DNA from: Brassica napus
Lineage: Eukaryota; Streptophyta; Magnoliopsida; Brassicales; Brassicaceae
Direction of reading: 5' to 3'
Length of the DNA stretch: 64,000 nucleotides
Assembly (NCBI RefSeq): GCF_020379485.1
Contig: NW_026014844.1
Location: forward strand, 5,001 to 69,000
Part shown: positions 1 to 9,577 of the stretch, one piece after another
How the letters are laid out: each line of letters begins with the position of its first letter
How positions within the stretch are numbered: position 1 is the first letter of the stretch
The notes under the pieces: model-generated
Databases searched by the model: none
What the model was told of the DNA's origin: nothing
The model's input: only the letters and a program-made list of their open reading frames with translations
Made by a program: the position numbers and the translations under genes

Positions 1-1337
1 ACACACGGACACACACAGACAGCCACGACGTCCTGTGTGTACTGACGCACAGCCACGGACGTCATGTGTGTGCTGGCGGACACCCACAGACGTCCTGTGA
101 GTACTGAACAGACAGACCCAAACAGTCCATGGGAAGGGCCAGCGTGCTGAGTCCAAGGACCAACGTGCTGATATGTGTACTGATGGACAGCCACAGACTT
201 CCTGTGTGTGTGTGCGGACGGACACACACAGGGACGTCCTGTGTGTGCTGACGGACACCCACAGACATCCTTTGTGTGCTGAAGGACACACACTGACAGC
301 CACAGACGTCTTTGTGTGCTGATGGACAGCCACATACAGCCATGAACGTCCTGTGTGTGCTGGCGGACACCCACAGACGTCCTGTGAACTGAACAGACAG
401 CCCACGTGGGCGAAAATCACCCAAACAGTTCATGTGAAGGGCCAGCGTGCTGAGTCCAAGGACCAACGTGCTGATATGTGTACTGATGGAAAGCCACGAC
501 GTCCTGTGTGTGCTGACGGACACAAACGGACACACACGGACACTCACAGACAGCCACGACGTCCTGTGTGTGCTGGTGGACACCCATGAACGTCCTGTGT
601 ATACTGAACAGATAGCCCACGGGGGCCAAAATCACCCGAACAGTCCACGGAAGGGTCAGTGTGCTGAGTCCAAGGACCAACGTGCTGATATGTGTACTGA
701 TGGATTGCCACTGACGTCCTGTGTGTGCTGATGGATACACACGGACACACACAAACAGCCACGAATGTCCTGTGTGTGCTGACGGACACACACGGACGTC
801 CTGTGTGTGCTGACGGACACCCACAGATGTCCTGTGTGTATTGAACAGACAGCCCACGTGGGCCAAAATCACCCAAATAGTCCACAGGAAGGGTCAGCAT
901 GCTGAGTCCAAGGACCAACGTGCTGATATGTGTACTGATAGACAGCCACGGACGTCCTGTGTGTGCTGACGGACACACACGTATGTCCTATGTGTGGTGA
1001 TGGACACTCACGGACGTCCTGTGTCTACTGAACAGACAGCCCACGTGGTCCAAAATCACCCGAACAGTCCACGGACAGTCTATGGTTGTCCAAAATTTGC
1101 CACGGGAAGGACCAACGTGCTGATATGTGAACTGATGGACAGGCCACGGACATTCTGTGTGTGCTGACGGACAGCCACGGACGTCCTGTATGTGCTGACG
1201 GACACACACGGACATCCTGTGTGTGCTGACAAACTCACACGGACGGCCTGTGTGTACTGAACAGACAGCCAACGTGGGCCAAAGCCACCCGAACAGTCCA
1301 CGGGAAGGGCCAGCATGCTGAGTCCAAGGACCAGCGC
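1..1337 (+). repeat. GT/AC-rich satellite, block 1
   Basis: This is a tandem array with two parts per unit. A conserved core of roughly 110 bp runs from ACAGACAGCCCACGTGGGCC through GTGCTGAGTCCAAGGACCAA to TGATATGTGTACTGATGG. It is followed by a variable number of short modules built from GGACGTCC, TGTGTGTGCTGACGGACAC and ACACGGACAGCCAC. Cores recur near 166, 468, 682, 921 and 1115, so unit length varies (about 195-300 bp). The array starts before the window and ends at the AGCGC target duplication of element 1. Around 1075-1110 one core carries a short internal rearrangement. I know of no named satellite with this sequence. Confidence 0.9.
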
Positions 1338-3029
1338 TGTAAGACCCGATCCTGGATTCCCAATCCAACCAGACCGCGGCCTCACCAAACAATGCAACCA
1401 GTTTCATTTACATATTCAAGTTCGAGTGTTAAATAATTCTAAGTCTTTTTCAGAGTTTTGAGGTTCCAACATTCACACTTAAACAATCCAACATCGACTA
1501 GGGCAAATAGATATTTCATAGATAATAACCAAGGTTCATAAATCATTCATCATCCTAATAAGTAGATCACACACTAGAATCGCATAAGTTCACAAGTTGC
1601 ACAATAGCTACAATAATTACACAATTTTCAGAATCAACCCAATCACCACACATCTTCCCATGGCCGCGGTCCTCATGGTGCTTTTCCCTTACCACGCTCC
1701 ATTTCTGGTCCTGGATCCAACACAAACAAACACACAATCACAAGGTTAGATTACAAAACAAGAATCAGTTCACATTGCATGGTCGGATCCAATCTAGTCA
1801 AGAACAATCATCAAAAATGTCAAATCTGACCCCTTTAAAAAGAGATCCAAATACCAAATAAAATTCATGATAAATCATGACAATTCAGAAGAAAATATTC
1901 TCATAATCATTTCAAAGAACCGGCTCAGATCATAGTGATCTCGGCCATGAACAGCCCACACAAGAACAAGGGGCTTTCATGGGAATTTGATCAGGCCAAG
2001 GCCTTAAGATCGATAGATCCTTCCCTGTAATATCATAAACAATCCATAGTACAATATATATGAAGAAAACAGAGTAGAAGAAGTCAGAGTAAGGAGTGGC
2101 CAATCGATCCAAACCGGCCAGACTCACACGGCCATCATCCGCGGCCTTGTCCGTTACTCTTGGCCACACCTCTCACCTTAGGAGTTCGGTCTCCAGGGGC
2201 GACTTCCTTTTCTTTCTCCTTTGCCTTCTCTTATCTTTCTGCCTCAAATCCATCCTCTTGATCACACGCCCAAACACACCAGGAACACTCAAGAACAATC
2301 TCTTGGATCAAATCGGCCAATCCAAGGTTTGTGTCTCTCTTTCTCTCTTGAATTTTCTCTGTGTTTCTCTCTGTGTGAAAGTGAGAAAAAATCGACCAGA
2401 ATGGCTGAAATGAGAGAGAGAGGACGACTTAAACTGTCCCCAACCGCCTGGGCGAACAGTTACCAAAAATCACATCCCTTCTTCCCAAAACCGTCCCATA
2501 ACCGCTCATTGGCGGTTTCTCCCTTTCCCCTTTCTTCTTCTTTGACAAATCGATCACTGAGCCTCAGCTCACACTCTGGAAGCTTGCCCACTCCCTGTCC
2601 CAAGCCTAAGACCAATTTGGTCGAACCGTCCTGCACCCAGACCATCGGCTCGCCCAGTAACCGTCCCGGACTCGTCCACACTGATCCGAACCAGAACGCA
2701 CCGTTCACCGGATTGAGCTGACCTCCAGCTGTTCCCAGCTGAGTGAGCTAGTCCACCAGCTCCTCTGAGCTGAACAGATCATGGTGAACTGAATACCAGC
2801 TGAACCGAGCTGATTGAACTCAAACCAACACTCGTCCAGCTGCCTAAACACTCACTCAACTCCTTTACCCTTGTTTCCATCGTATCCTGGTTAAGTCTCA
2901 GCTGACTGATGCCCTTAACCTTCATTCAGGACCATGATACGCTTGTCTCAAGGTCTAATGACCTGACTGGTGCGTCTCCCCGCACCATGGCCCGTCCGGG
3001 CGATCCTATCTTGGATCGGGGACATGACA
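1338..3029 (-). repeat. Element 1 3' LTR (1692 bp)
   Basis: Read on the minus strand it begins TGTCATGTCCCCGATCC at 3029, directly after the polypurine tract, and ends GATCGGGTCTTACA-like at 1338. It matches 8109-9577 over most of its length, with small differences; for example, a tandem repeat of ACTCACACGGCC near 8659-8690 is present only in the 5' copy. It also holds the ~230-bp terminal stretch (1338-1574) missing from the 5' copy. The U3 contains a dense CAGCTGA/GAGCTG cluster at about 2715-2860, and the leader is rich in GAGA. Confidence 0.92.
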
Positions 3030-4001
3030 AGTCTCCCCCACTAACTTGGGATTCGTCCTCGAATCCATGTTAAGTGTTTCCTCTGGAAGAAATTGTCTGT
3101 ACCAATCCGGATACATAGCTTTCATTTTTGCTTCTGTTTCCCAAGTGATGAGGTCTTTACCAATGTAATCCCACACAACTTTGATCATGGGAACTGTCTT
3201 CTTTCTCATAGCTTTCTCTGACCGATCCACAATCCGAACCGGCAAGGTTTCCAAAGCCAGGTCCTTACCAAGCTCAGCAGGAATCTTGGGCAAGACAATG
3301 TCTTGTTCAGACAAGCATTTCCGGAGTTGGGATACATGGAACACATTGTGGTATGCATCCATTGCTGATGGCAAGTCCAACTTGTATGCCACTGCACCCA
3401 CTCTCTCTATGATCCTGAATGGACCCAAGTACCTAGGATCCAGTTTCTTTCGTCCAGAAACCCTGGTCCTACCCTTAAAGGTAATCATCTTGAGATACAC
3501 CAGGTCATTGACCTCAAACTCAAGATGTTTCCTACGCTTGTCTGCATAGCTCTTTTGGCGGTCCTGCGCCTCTTTCATCTTCTCTTTGACCATCCTGATC
3601 TTCTCAGTGGTCTGTTCTACAATCTCAGGACCCAACATGCTACGCTCCCCCACTTGGGTCCAGCATAGGGGTGTCCTGCACGGCCTACCATACAAAGCCT
3701 CATATGGCGACATACCAATGCTTGTATGGAAGCTGTTGTTGTAAGCAAACTCCACTAAGGGTAAGTGTTTTTCCCAAGACTCTCCCCAGTCTAACACACA
3801 CGCCCTGAGCATATCCTCCAAGGTTTGGATTGTCCTTTCAGACTGCCCATCCGTCTGAGGATGATAAGATGTGCTCATATTCACTCTGGTTCCCAAGGCC
3901 TTTTGGAAAGCCTGCCAGAAATAAGATGTTAATCTTGGATCCCTGTCTGAGACAATGCTTGCTGGAACACCATGCAACCTCACTATCTCGTCTAGGTACA
4001 C
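3006..4001 (-). pseudogene. Element 1 integrase C-terminal half with chromodomain-like tail
   Basis: This 331-residue frame continues the integrase from the overlapping upstream frame, so the two are separated by a frameshift. It holds the second catalytic Asp ([14 protein letters not shown]), the catalytic Glu in [18 protein letters not shown], the GPY-like region ([17 protein letters not shown]) and FHVSQLRKC. Around residues 262-306 the tail [26 protein letters not shown] resembles a chromodomain of plant chromoviruses, which guides integration to heterochromatin. The stop lies 24 bp inside the 3' LTR, so the pol end overlaps the LTR. Broken by the frameshift, hence a pseudogene. Confidence 0.88.
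3030..3042 (-). promoter_or_regulatory. Polypurine tract of element 1
   Basis: AGTGGGGGAGACT on the minus strand abuts the TGTCATG start of the 3' LTR. It is the expected plus-strand primer site for reverse transcription. Identical tracts occur in elements A and B. Confidence 0.9.
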
Positions 4002-5839
4002 TTTAACAATCCTGTCGACCCCCCATCCCCTTTCTTGATAGGCAGGAAATGTGCCGACTTGGTCAGCCGATCAACCACAACCCATACTGCATCTTTCTTA
4101 TTCCTGGTCGTGGTAAACCCAGTCACAAAATCCATTGTGATGTGATCCCATTTCCATTCTGGTATGGGTAGGTTCTGAAGTAGACCACTGGGAACCTGAT
4201 GTTCTGCCTTCACCAGTTGACAAGTGGGACACTTAGCCTCTGCAACATCAGATTTCATCCTCACCCAATGGTAGTACCTTTTCAGATCCCTATACATCTT
4301 GTTCAGTCCAGGATGAACTGAAAACTTAGACTTATGAGCCTGTCTCATAATCTCTTCTTTGAGTTCCTTATCATTAGGAACACTGACCCTCCCATTGACC
4401 AAGATGGTACCATTGTCAGTTGTCTGGTACTCGGTCTTGTCATTGGCGGCTACCTTCTTTAGATTTTCATCCAGGCCCTGTGCTTGGCTGATCCTGGTCA
4501 GGAGATCGGCCTGGTTCACTGCCTCCAACCCCAATGGCTCATCTGAACCAACCAAGGTGTTGAGGTTCAAGGACCTGATCATCCCTTCCAGTTCATCCGC
4601 CTCCCTCTCAGATGACACTTCAGCCCTTCTGCGGCTCAAAGCATCAGCCACTGGGTTAGCTTTCCCAGGATGATAAGCTATGTCCAGATCATAATCTGCA
4701 ACAAACTCCATCCATCTCCTCTGCCTTAAGTTTAACTCAGGCTGAGTGAATATGTACTTCAAGCTCTTATGGTCTGTGAGTATTTGCACCCTGGCACCAT
4801 AAAGATATGATCTCCATATCTTTAATGCAAATACTACTGCAGCCATCTCCAAATCATGGGTCGGATAGTTACCCTCATGCTTCCTTAGCTGTCGGGAAGC
4901 ATAGGCTATCACCTTCCCATGTTGTGTCAAAACACAACCAAGACCGGTTATGGATGCATCCGTATACACCACATAAGGCTGATCAGCCTCAGGCAACACC
5001 AGGACAGGTGCATTAGTCAACATGTTCTTGAGTGCTGCAAAACTTTTCGCACACTCCTCAGACCATGTGAACCTCATGTCCTTGCCTGTCAGCTTAGTCA
5101 TAGGTTGAGCTATGCTCGAGATCCCCTTGACATATTTCCTGTAATAACCAGCCAACCCTAAGAAGCTTCTAACTTCCGTAGCATTCTTTGGCTGTGGCCA
5201 TTCCTGGATAAATTTGATCTTATCTTGATCCACTGAGACTCCGTTATCAGACACCACATGTCCAAGGAACCCAATGCTCTTCTGCCAGAAACTACACTTG
5301 CTTAGCTTAGCAAAGAGCTTCTGTTCTCTCAGGCGGTCCAACACCGCCCTAAGGTGTCTTTCATGGTCCTCCTTTGTCTTGGAATACACGAGTATATCAT
5401 AAATGAAGATGATCACAAACTCATCCAAGTATTCCCTGAAGATGCCGTTCATCATCTTCATGAATGCAGCAGGTGCATTGGTCAGTCCAAACGGCATAAC
5501 CACAAACTCATAGTGGCCATACCTAGTTCGGAACGCTGTCTTCCTCACATCATCTGGTGCAATGGGGATCTGATGATACCCAGAGGCCAGGTCAATCTTG
5601 GAGAACCACTTGGCTCCACGGAGTTGATCCAACAACTCATCAATCCTGGGTAAAGGGTACTTGTTCTTCACAGTCACCCTGTTCAAACCCCTATAATCAA
5701 TGCACAACCTAAAGCTACCATCCTTTTTCTTAACAAATAGGACTGGTGCTCCCCAAGGTGATACACTAGGGCGTATGAACCCCTTCTCAAGCAACTCCTC
5801 AAGCTGCTTCTTCAGCTCTGCCATCTCAGCTGGTGCCAT
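3992..5839 (-). pseudogene. Element 1 reverse transcriptase, RNase H and integrase N-terminal half
   Basis: This 615-residue frame encodes the polymerase that copies the element's RNA, the RNase H and the start of the integrase. RT motifs include [22 protein letters not shown] and [13 protein letters not shown]. The catalytic box reads FIYDIL near 5400 instead of FIDDIL, a loss of the first catalytic Asp (GAT to TAT). RNase H starts near residue 289 ([13 protein letters not shown]). The integrase zinc-binding His/Cys set ([10 protein letters not shown]...CPTC) and the first catalytic Asp (ITMDF) follow. The frame ends at 3992 because a G run near 4019-4024 is two bases longer than the frame needs, putting the rest of integrase in another frame. 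Domain order is that of Ty3/gypsy. Confidence 0.93.
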
Positions 5840-5875
5840 TCTATATGGACTTTTTGATAATGGGGCCGTTCCAGG

Positions 5876-6430
5876 TTACAATTCAATGATGAATGGGTCA
5901 GCCCTATCAGGAGGAATGCCCTGTAGTGCCCCAAACACATCCTGAAATTCCCGAACCAACGGTATACCCTCTGGGTCACAGGCCCCTACAACCTCATCAG
6001 TGTAAATGGTAGCTAAAAAAGCCTCACAACCATTTCCAAGCATCTGTTCTACTTGGACTGCTGAAACCACCAAACTACAAGAGGTTGGCTTGATTCCTTG
6101 GTGTTTAATCGGGGGTCCAAACTCGTTCTCAAGTTGCACCCTTCCCCGGTGACAATCTAGAGTTGCCCGATACTTTCCCAACCAGTCCATGCCCATGATC
6201 ACTTCATGATGCTTGAGGGGGACAACAATCAGATCTATAGGCATCGGCCTATCCAAGATCACGACAGGGATGTCCTTAACCAGACCGAGTGAGTTCATAA
6301 CTTTCCCTCCGGCCGCACTCACTCGTTCAGGACCATCCCATGTTCCATACTGGAACAAACCTTTTCCTATCATAATTGGACTCACAAAACTATGTGTAGC
6401 TCCAGTATCAAATAATGTGTGTGTTTCCAC
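5876..6430 (-). pseudogene. Element 1 aspartic protease (retropepsin) and linker
   Basis: The frame opens around [17 protein letters not shown], with an intact DTG active site, followed by the flap and ILG-like region ([22 protein letters not shown]). This protease would process the Gag-Pol polyprotein. It ends in a TAA where element D reads GAA (EL*PG versus ELEPG), a nonsense change that separates protease from RT. The true polyprotein would be continuous with gag upstream and RT downstream. The listed start is an internal GTG, not a real initiation codon. Confidence 0.88.
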
Positions 6431-6652
6431 ACCACCAATACTTAAGGTCCCTACACAAGACCCATCAAAGTATATCTATCCATCCTAGGTTCCATACCAT
6501 TCAATTCTACTGGAATTGTAAAAGTAGTAGTCTAGAATGTTACCAGTGATCGCTTGGAAAGGCTGAGTCCCATCCACATCCTTGGATAGCTCATACACAC
6601 GAGGTGTTGAGGTCTGGCCTCGTCCCTGGACTGGCCTGCTAGCCTCTCCACG

Positions 6653-8017
6653 TCACTTACTTTGGTTGCCTTGCAACTTAGGGCAATCCCTGCGGTAGTG
6701 GCCCTTCTGGCCGCAGTGGTGACAGGTCCTGGACTCACCCAATGGGCTTGGACAATCCTTGGCTGAGTGATCCATCTTACCACATCGAGTACAGGCACCC
6801 ATGGCCTTCCAGCACTCTCCACCGTGGTATCGACCACACTTAGGGCACTCTGACCTACCACTTGAGGTTTTACCCTCCTCGGTCGAGTCCCTCTTCCTCT
6901 TCTTGTCACCACTCTGACCCGAGGATACCACCACACTCTTCAGCTTCTGCTTACCCTCCTCGGTGAGGTTGGTCTCCAGCAAGGCCATCCTCTCAACCAA
7001 CTCAGAAACCGTGTGGAACTTACAAACAGAACAGTAGGTTCGAAGTTCCACCCTTAGGCCTCGGATGAACCTTCGGACTTGAACCTTCTCATCCTCCAGT
7101 TCTCTTCCCACATACCTCCTGAGTTGGTTGAACTCTTCTTCATACTCACAAACTGTCCTCCGTCCCTGAGTCAAGTCCAGGAACTTGGACTCCAAACAAT
7201 CCCATGCCTCAGAAGGAAAGTACTTATGGTTGAACTCAACCTCAAAGTCATCAAAGTGCTCAATGGTACCATTGGTACGCTTGTCCAAAGCTAACCACCA
7301 ATTATGTGCATAACCCTCCAGGAGGTGTACTGCTATGTCCTTCTGGTAATCCTCAGGACATCGTGTGGACTTGAAGTTTCAAACCAACCTGGTTCTCCAC
7401 TCGTCCGCTTCCATAGGATCAACACTTCCAGCAAAGTGTTTGGTTCCCAACTTGGAGATATGCTCCAGCACGTTCAGGTAGTCCATACCATGCACTGGCC
7501 TGACCGGTGGGTCTATCTCTATCACCTCAGCCACACGGCCAGCACCAACATCAGCCACTCCAGCAGCAACCCGAACCGGGGGATTAGCCTGTCCCACGGA
7601 CGAGTTCACCAATGGTGTGAACGCCTGTGTCAAGGAGGCTATCTGAGCCCCCATGATCTGCATAGCCTCCACCAAGCCCCTTATGGTCGGCTCAATGACC
7701 TCCTCGGCACCAGTGACCCGAACATTGTTTGCATCAACATTCTGGCCACTCCCAGCACCAACGTTGGATGACCCAGTATCGTCTCCATGGACTTGCTCTT
7801 GCTGCTCGTCCACATTAGTTTCATTAACCTCAGTAGGAAGAGTTGGACCCACTGGAAGTCCGGTTGCATTGTCCACCTGCTCCACCAGAGCCGGTAGCAC
7901 TGTGGTTGGAATGGTTCCAGCTGGTAACACTCCGGTCTGTTCAGCACCATCCTGCCCCACTGCTCCAGACGCTCCAGTTGCCTCCTTTCCTTTCCGAGAT
8001 TTATACCTTCTTGTACC
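6653..8017 (-). pseudogene. Element 1 gag, second exon
   Basis: This capsid/nucleocapsid protein would package the element RNA. The frame runs from 8017 and is interrupted by one TGA at 7376-7378 where element D has CGA (RTRLV*NF versus RTRLVRNF), a CpG-to-TpG type change. It ends at a TGA at 6653-6655 in place of GGA. Capsid motifs include the WRTRLV and FLDLTQGRRTV regions. Three CCHC-type knuckles follow: CPKCGRYHGGEC, CTRCGKMDHSAKDC and CHHCGQKGHYRRDC (about 6680-6850). No ATG lies in frame upstream before 8068; the start is best explained by splicing to the LTR exon at 8731-8808. Confidence 0.88.
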
Positions 8018-8730
8018 CTTAGGAGTTACAAACACAAACAAAAGGTTAGTCCACAACTGAACACACAAACCTCAATCACTCCTAAGTTAATCAGTACAAA
8101 AGATTACTTAGAATCGCATAAGTTCACAAGTTGCACAATAGGCTACAATAATTACACAATTTTCAGAATCAACCCAATCACCACACATCTTCCCATGGCC
8201 GCGGTCCTCATGGTGCTTTTCCCTTACCACGGTCCATTTCTGGTCCTGGATCCAACACAAACAAACACACAATCACAAGGTTAGATTACAAAACAAGAAT
8301 CAGTTCACATTGCATGGTCGGATCCAATCTAGTCAAGAACAATCATAAAAAATGTCAAATCTGACCCCTTTAAAAAGAGATCCAAATACCAAATAAAATT
8401 CATGATAAATCATGACAATTCAGAAGAAAAATATTCTCATAATCAGATTCAAAAGAACCGGCTCAGATCATAGTGATCTCGGCCATGAACAGCCCACACA
8501 AGAACAACGGGCTTTCATGGGAATTTGATCAGGCCAAGGCCTTAAGATCGATAGATCCTTCCCTGTAATATCATAAAACAATCCATAGTACAATATATAT
8601 GAAGAAAACAGAGTAGAAGAAGTCAGAGTAAGGAGTGGCCAATCGATCCAAACCGGCCAGACTCACACGGCCAGACTCACACGGCCATCATCCGCGGCCT
8701 TGTCCGGTTACTCTTGGCCACACCTCTCAC
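8018..8730 (-). other. Putative 713-bp intron spanning the 5' LTR end and leader
   Basis: On the minus strand the donor is CCTAAG|GTGAGAGG (8731|8730) and the acceptor TTTGTAACTCCTAAG|GGT (8018|8017). A branch-like GGACTAACC lies about 30 nt before the acceptor and is followed by the T-rich TTTTGTTTGTGTTTGT. Joining the exons keeps phase 0 and links an ATG to gag. Element D lacks exactly this segment (58657|58658). Both borders share the 10-bp AACTCCTAAG, so a deletion between direct repeats in D is the alternative. Splicing itself is inferred, not observed. Confidence 0.6.
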
Positions 8731-8808
8731 CTTAGGAGTTCGGTCTCCAGGGGCGACTTCCTTGTCTTTCTCCTTTGCCTTCTCCTTGTCTTTCTGCCTC
8801 AAATCCAT
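8731..8808 (-). CDS. Gag first exon encoded inside the LTR
   Basis: ATG at 8806-8808 opens 26 codons beginning MDLRQKDKEK and ending GDRTPK, very rich in Lys, Glu and Asp. The reading frame passes in phase 0 into the gag exon at 8017 if the intervening intron is removed. The same 26-codon segment is fused to gag in element D (58580-58657) and is also present in the 3' LTR (about 2187-2265), as expected for LTR-borne sequence. The role is unknown; a basic/acidic N-terminal extension of Gag is all that can be said. Confidence 0.62.
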
Positions 8809-9259
8809 CCTCTTGATCACACGCCCAAACACACCAGGAACACTCAAGAACAATCTCTTGGATCAAATCGGCCAATCCAAGGTTTGTGTCTCTCTTTCTC
8901 TCTTGAATTTTCTCTGTGTTTCTCTCTGTGTGAAAGTGAGTAAAATCGACCAGAATGGCAGAAATGAGAGAGAGAGGACGACTGAAACTGTCCCCAACCG
9001 CCTGGGCGAACAGTTACCAAAAATCACATCCCTTCTTCCCAAAACCTTCCCATAACCGTCCCATAACCTCCCATTGGCGGTTTCTCCCCTTTTCTTCCTT
9101 TGACAAATCGATCACTTAGCCTCAGCTCACACTCTGGAAGCTTGCCCACTCCCTGTCCCAAGCCTAAGTCCAATTTGGTCGAACCGTCCTGCACCCGGAC
9201 CATCGGCTCGCCCAGTAACCGTCCCGGACTGATCCGAACCAGAACGCACCGTTCACCGG

Positions 9260-9420
9260 ATTGAGCTGACCTCCAGCTGTTCCCAGCTGAGTGAGCTAGT
9301 CCACCAGCTCCTGTGAGCTGAACAGATCATGGTGAACTGAATACCAGCCGAACCGAGCTGATTGAACTCAAACCAACACTCGTCCAGCGGCCTAAACACT
9401 CACTCAACTCCTTTACCGTT
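9260..9420 (-). promoter_or_regulatory. CAGCTGA-rich U3 cluster
   Basis: This is a run of closely spaced GAGCTG, CAGCTG and GCTGAGTGAGCTAG motifs. Equivalent clusters occur upstream of the transcription-start side of every related LTR family here (for example 2715-2860, 15800-15990, 28355-28500, 30200-30350, 38800-38945, 47800-47912, 58020-58130, 62060-62230). CAGCTG is an E-box type palindrome. An enhancer role is inference. Confidence 0.45.
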
Positions 9421-9577
9421 GTTTCCATCGTATAGTGGTTAAGTCTCAGCTGACTGATGCCCTTAACCTTCATTCAGGACCATGATACGCTTGTCTCAAG
9501 GTCTAATGACCTGACTGGTGCGTCTCCCCGCACCATGGCCCGTCCGGGCGATCCTATCTAGGATCGGGGACATGACA

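Larger units (their letters stand above)
1338..9577 (-). mobile_element. Element 1: Ty3/gypsy chromovirus, nearly complete
   Basis: This 8.24-kb LTR retrotransposon lies on the minus strand and sits inside the satellite. It is flanked by a 5-bp target duplication AGCGC (1333-1337 and 9578-9582), and its ends are TGTCATG... and ...GGGTCTTACA. The order is 5' LTR, gag, protease, RT, RNase H, integrase with a chromodomain-like tail, polypurine tract and 3' LTR, the Ty3/gypsy order. The 5' LTR lacks its last ~230 bp and no TGGTATCAGAGC primer site is found. Coding regions carry stops, a frameshift and a catalytic RT change, so this copy is defective. The C-terminal motif (KVVW...ITWETEAKM) resembles the Tekay/Del-type chromodomain, so I place it among chromoviruses by inference. 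Confidence 0.93.
8109..9577 (-). repeat. Element 1 5' LTR, lacking its 3' ~230 bp
   Basis: It starts TGTCATGTCCCCGATCC at 9577 (minus strand) and parallels the 3' LTR until GCGATTCTA at 8109, after which the sequence is unrelated to the LTR end. The missing portion includes the terminal GGGTCTTACA and the adjoining primer binding site, so a deletion removed both. It contains a CAGCTGA-rich U3 cluster (about 9260-9420), a GCCAATGGG CCAAT-type motif near 9070 and a GAGAGA-rich leader (about 8885-8975). No clear TATA box was seen. Confidence 0.88.

Noticed and set aside
1..1337. CRISPR-like array of repeats and spacers
   Set aside because: The spacers are themselves variants of the same repeat modules, unit sizes vary widely, and the genome is a plant nuclear one.
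8018..8740. Element 1 intron segment as a transposon insertion with a 9-10-bp duplication (MULE-like)
   Set aside because: The segment is mostly LTR sequence that is also present in the 3' LTR without a second AACTCCTAAG, and it has no terminal inverted repeats; splicing or deletion explains it better.
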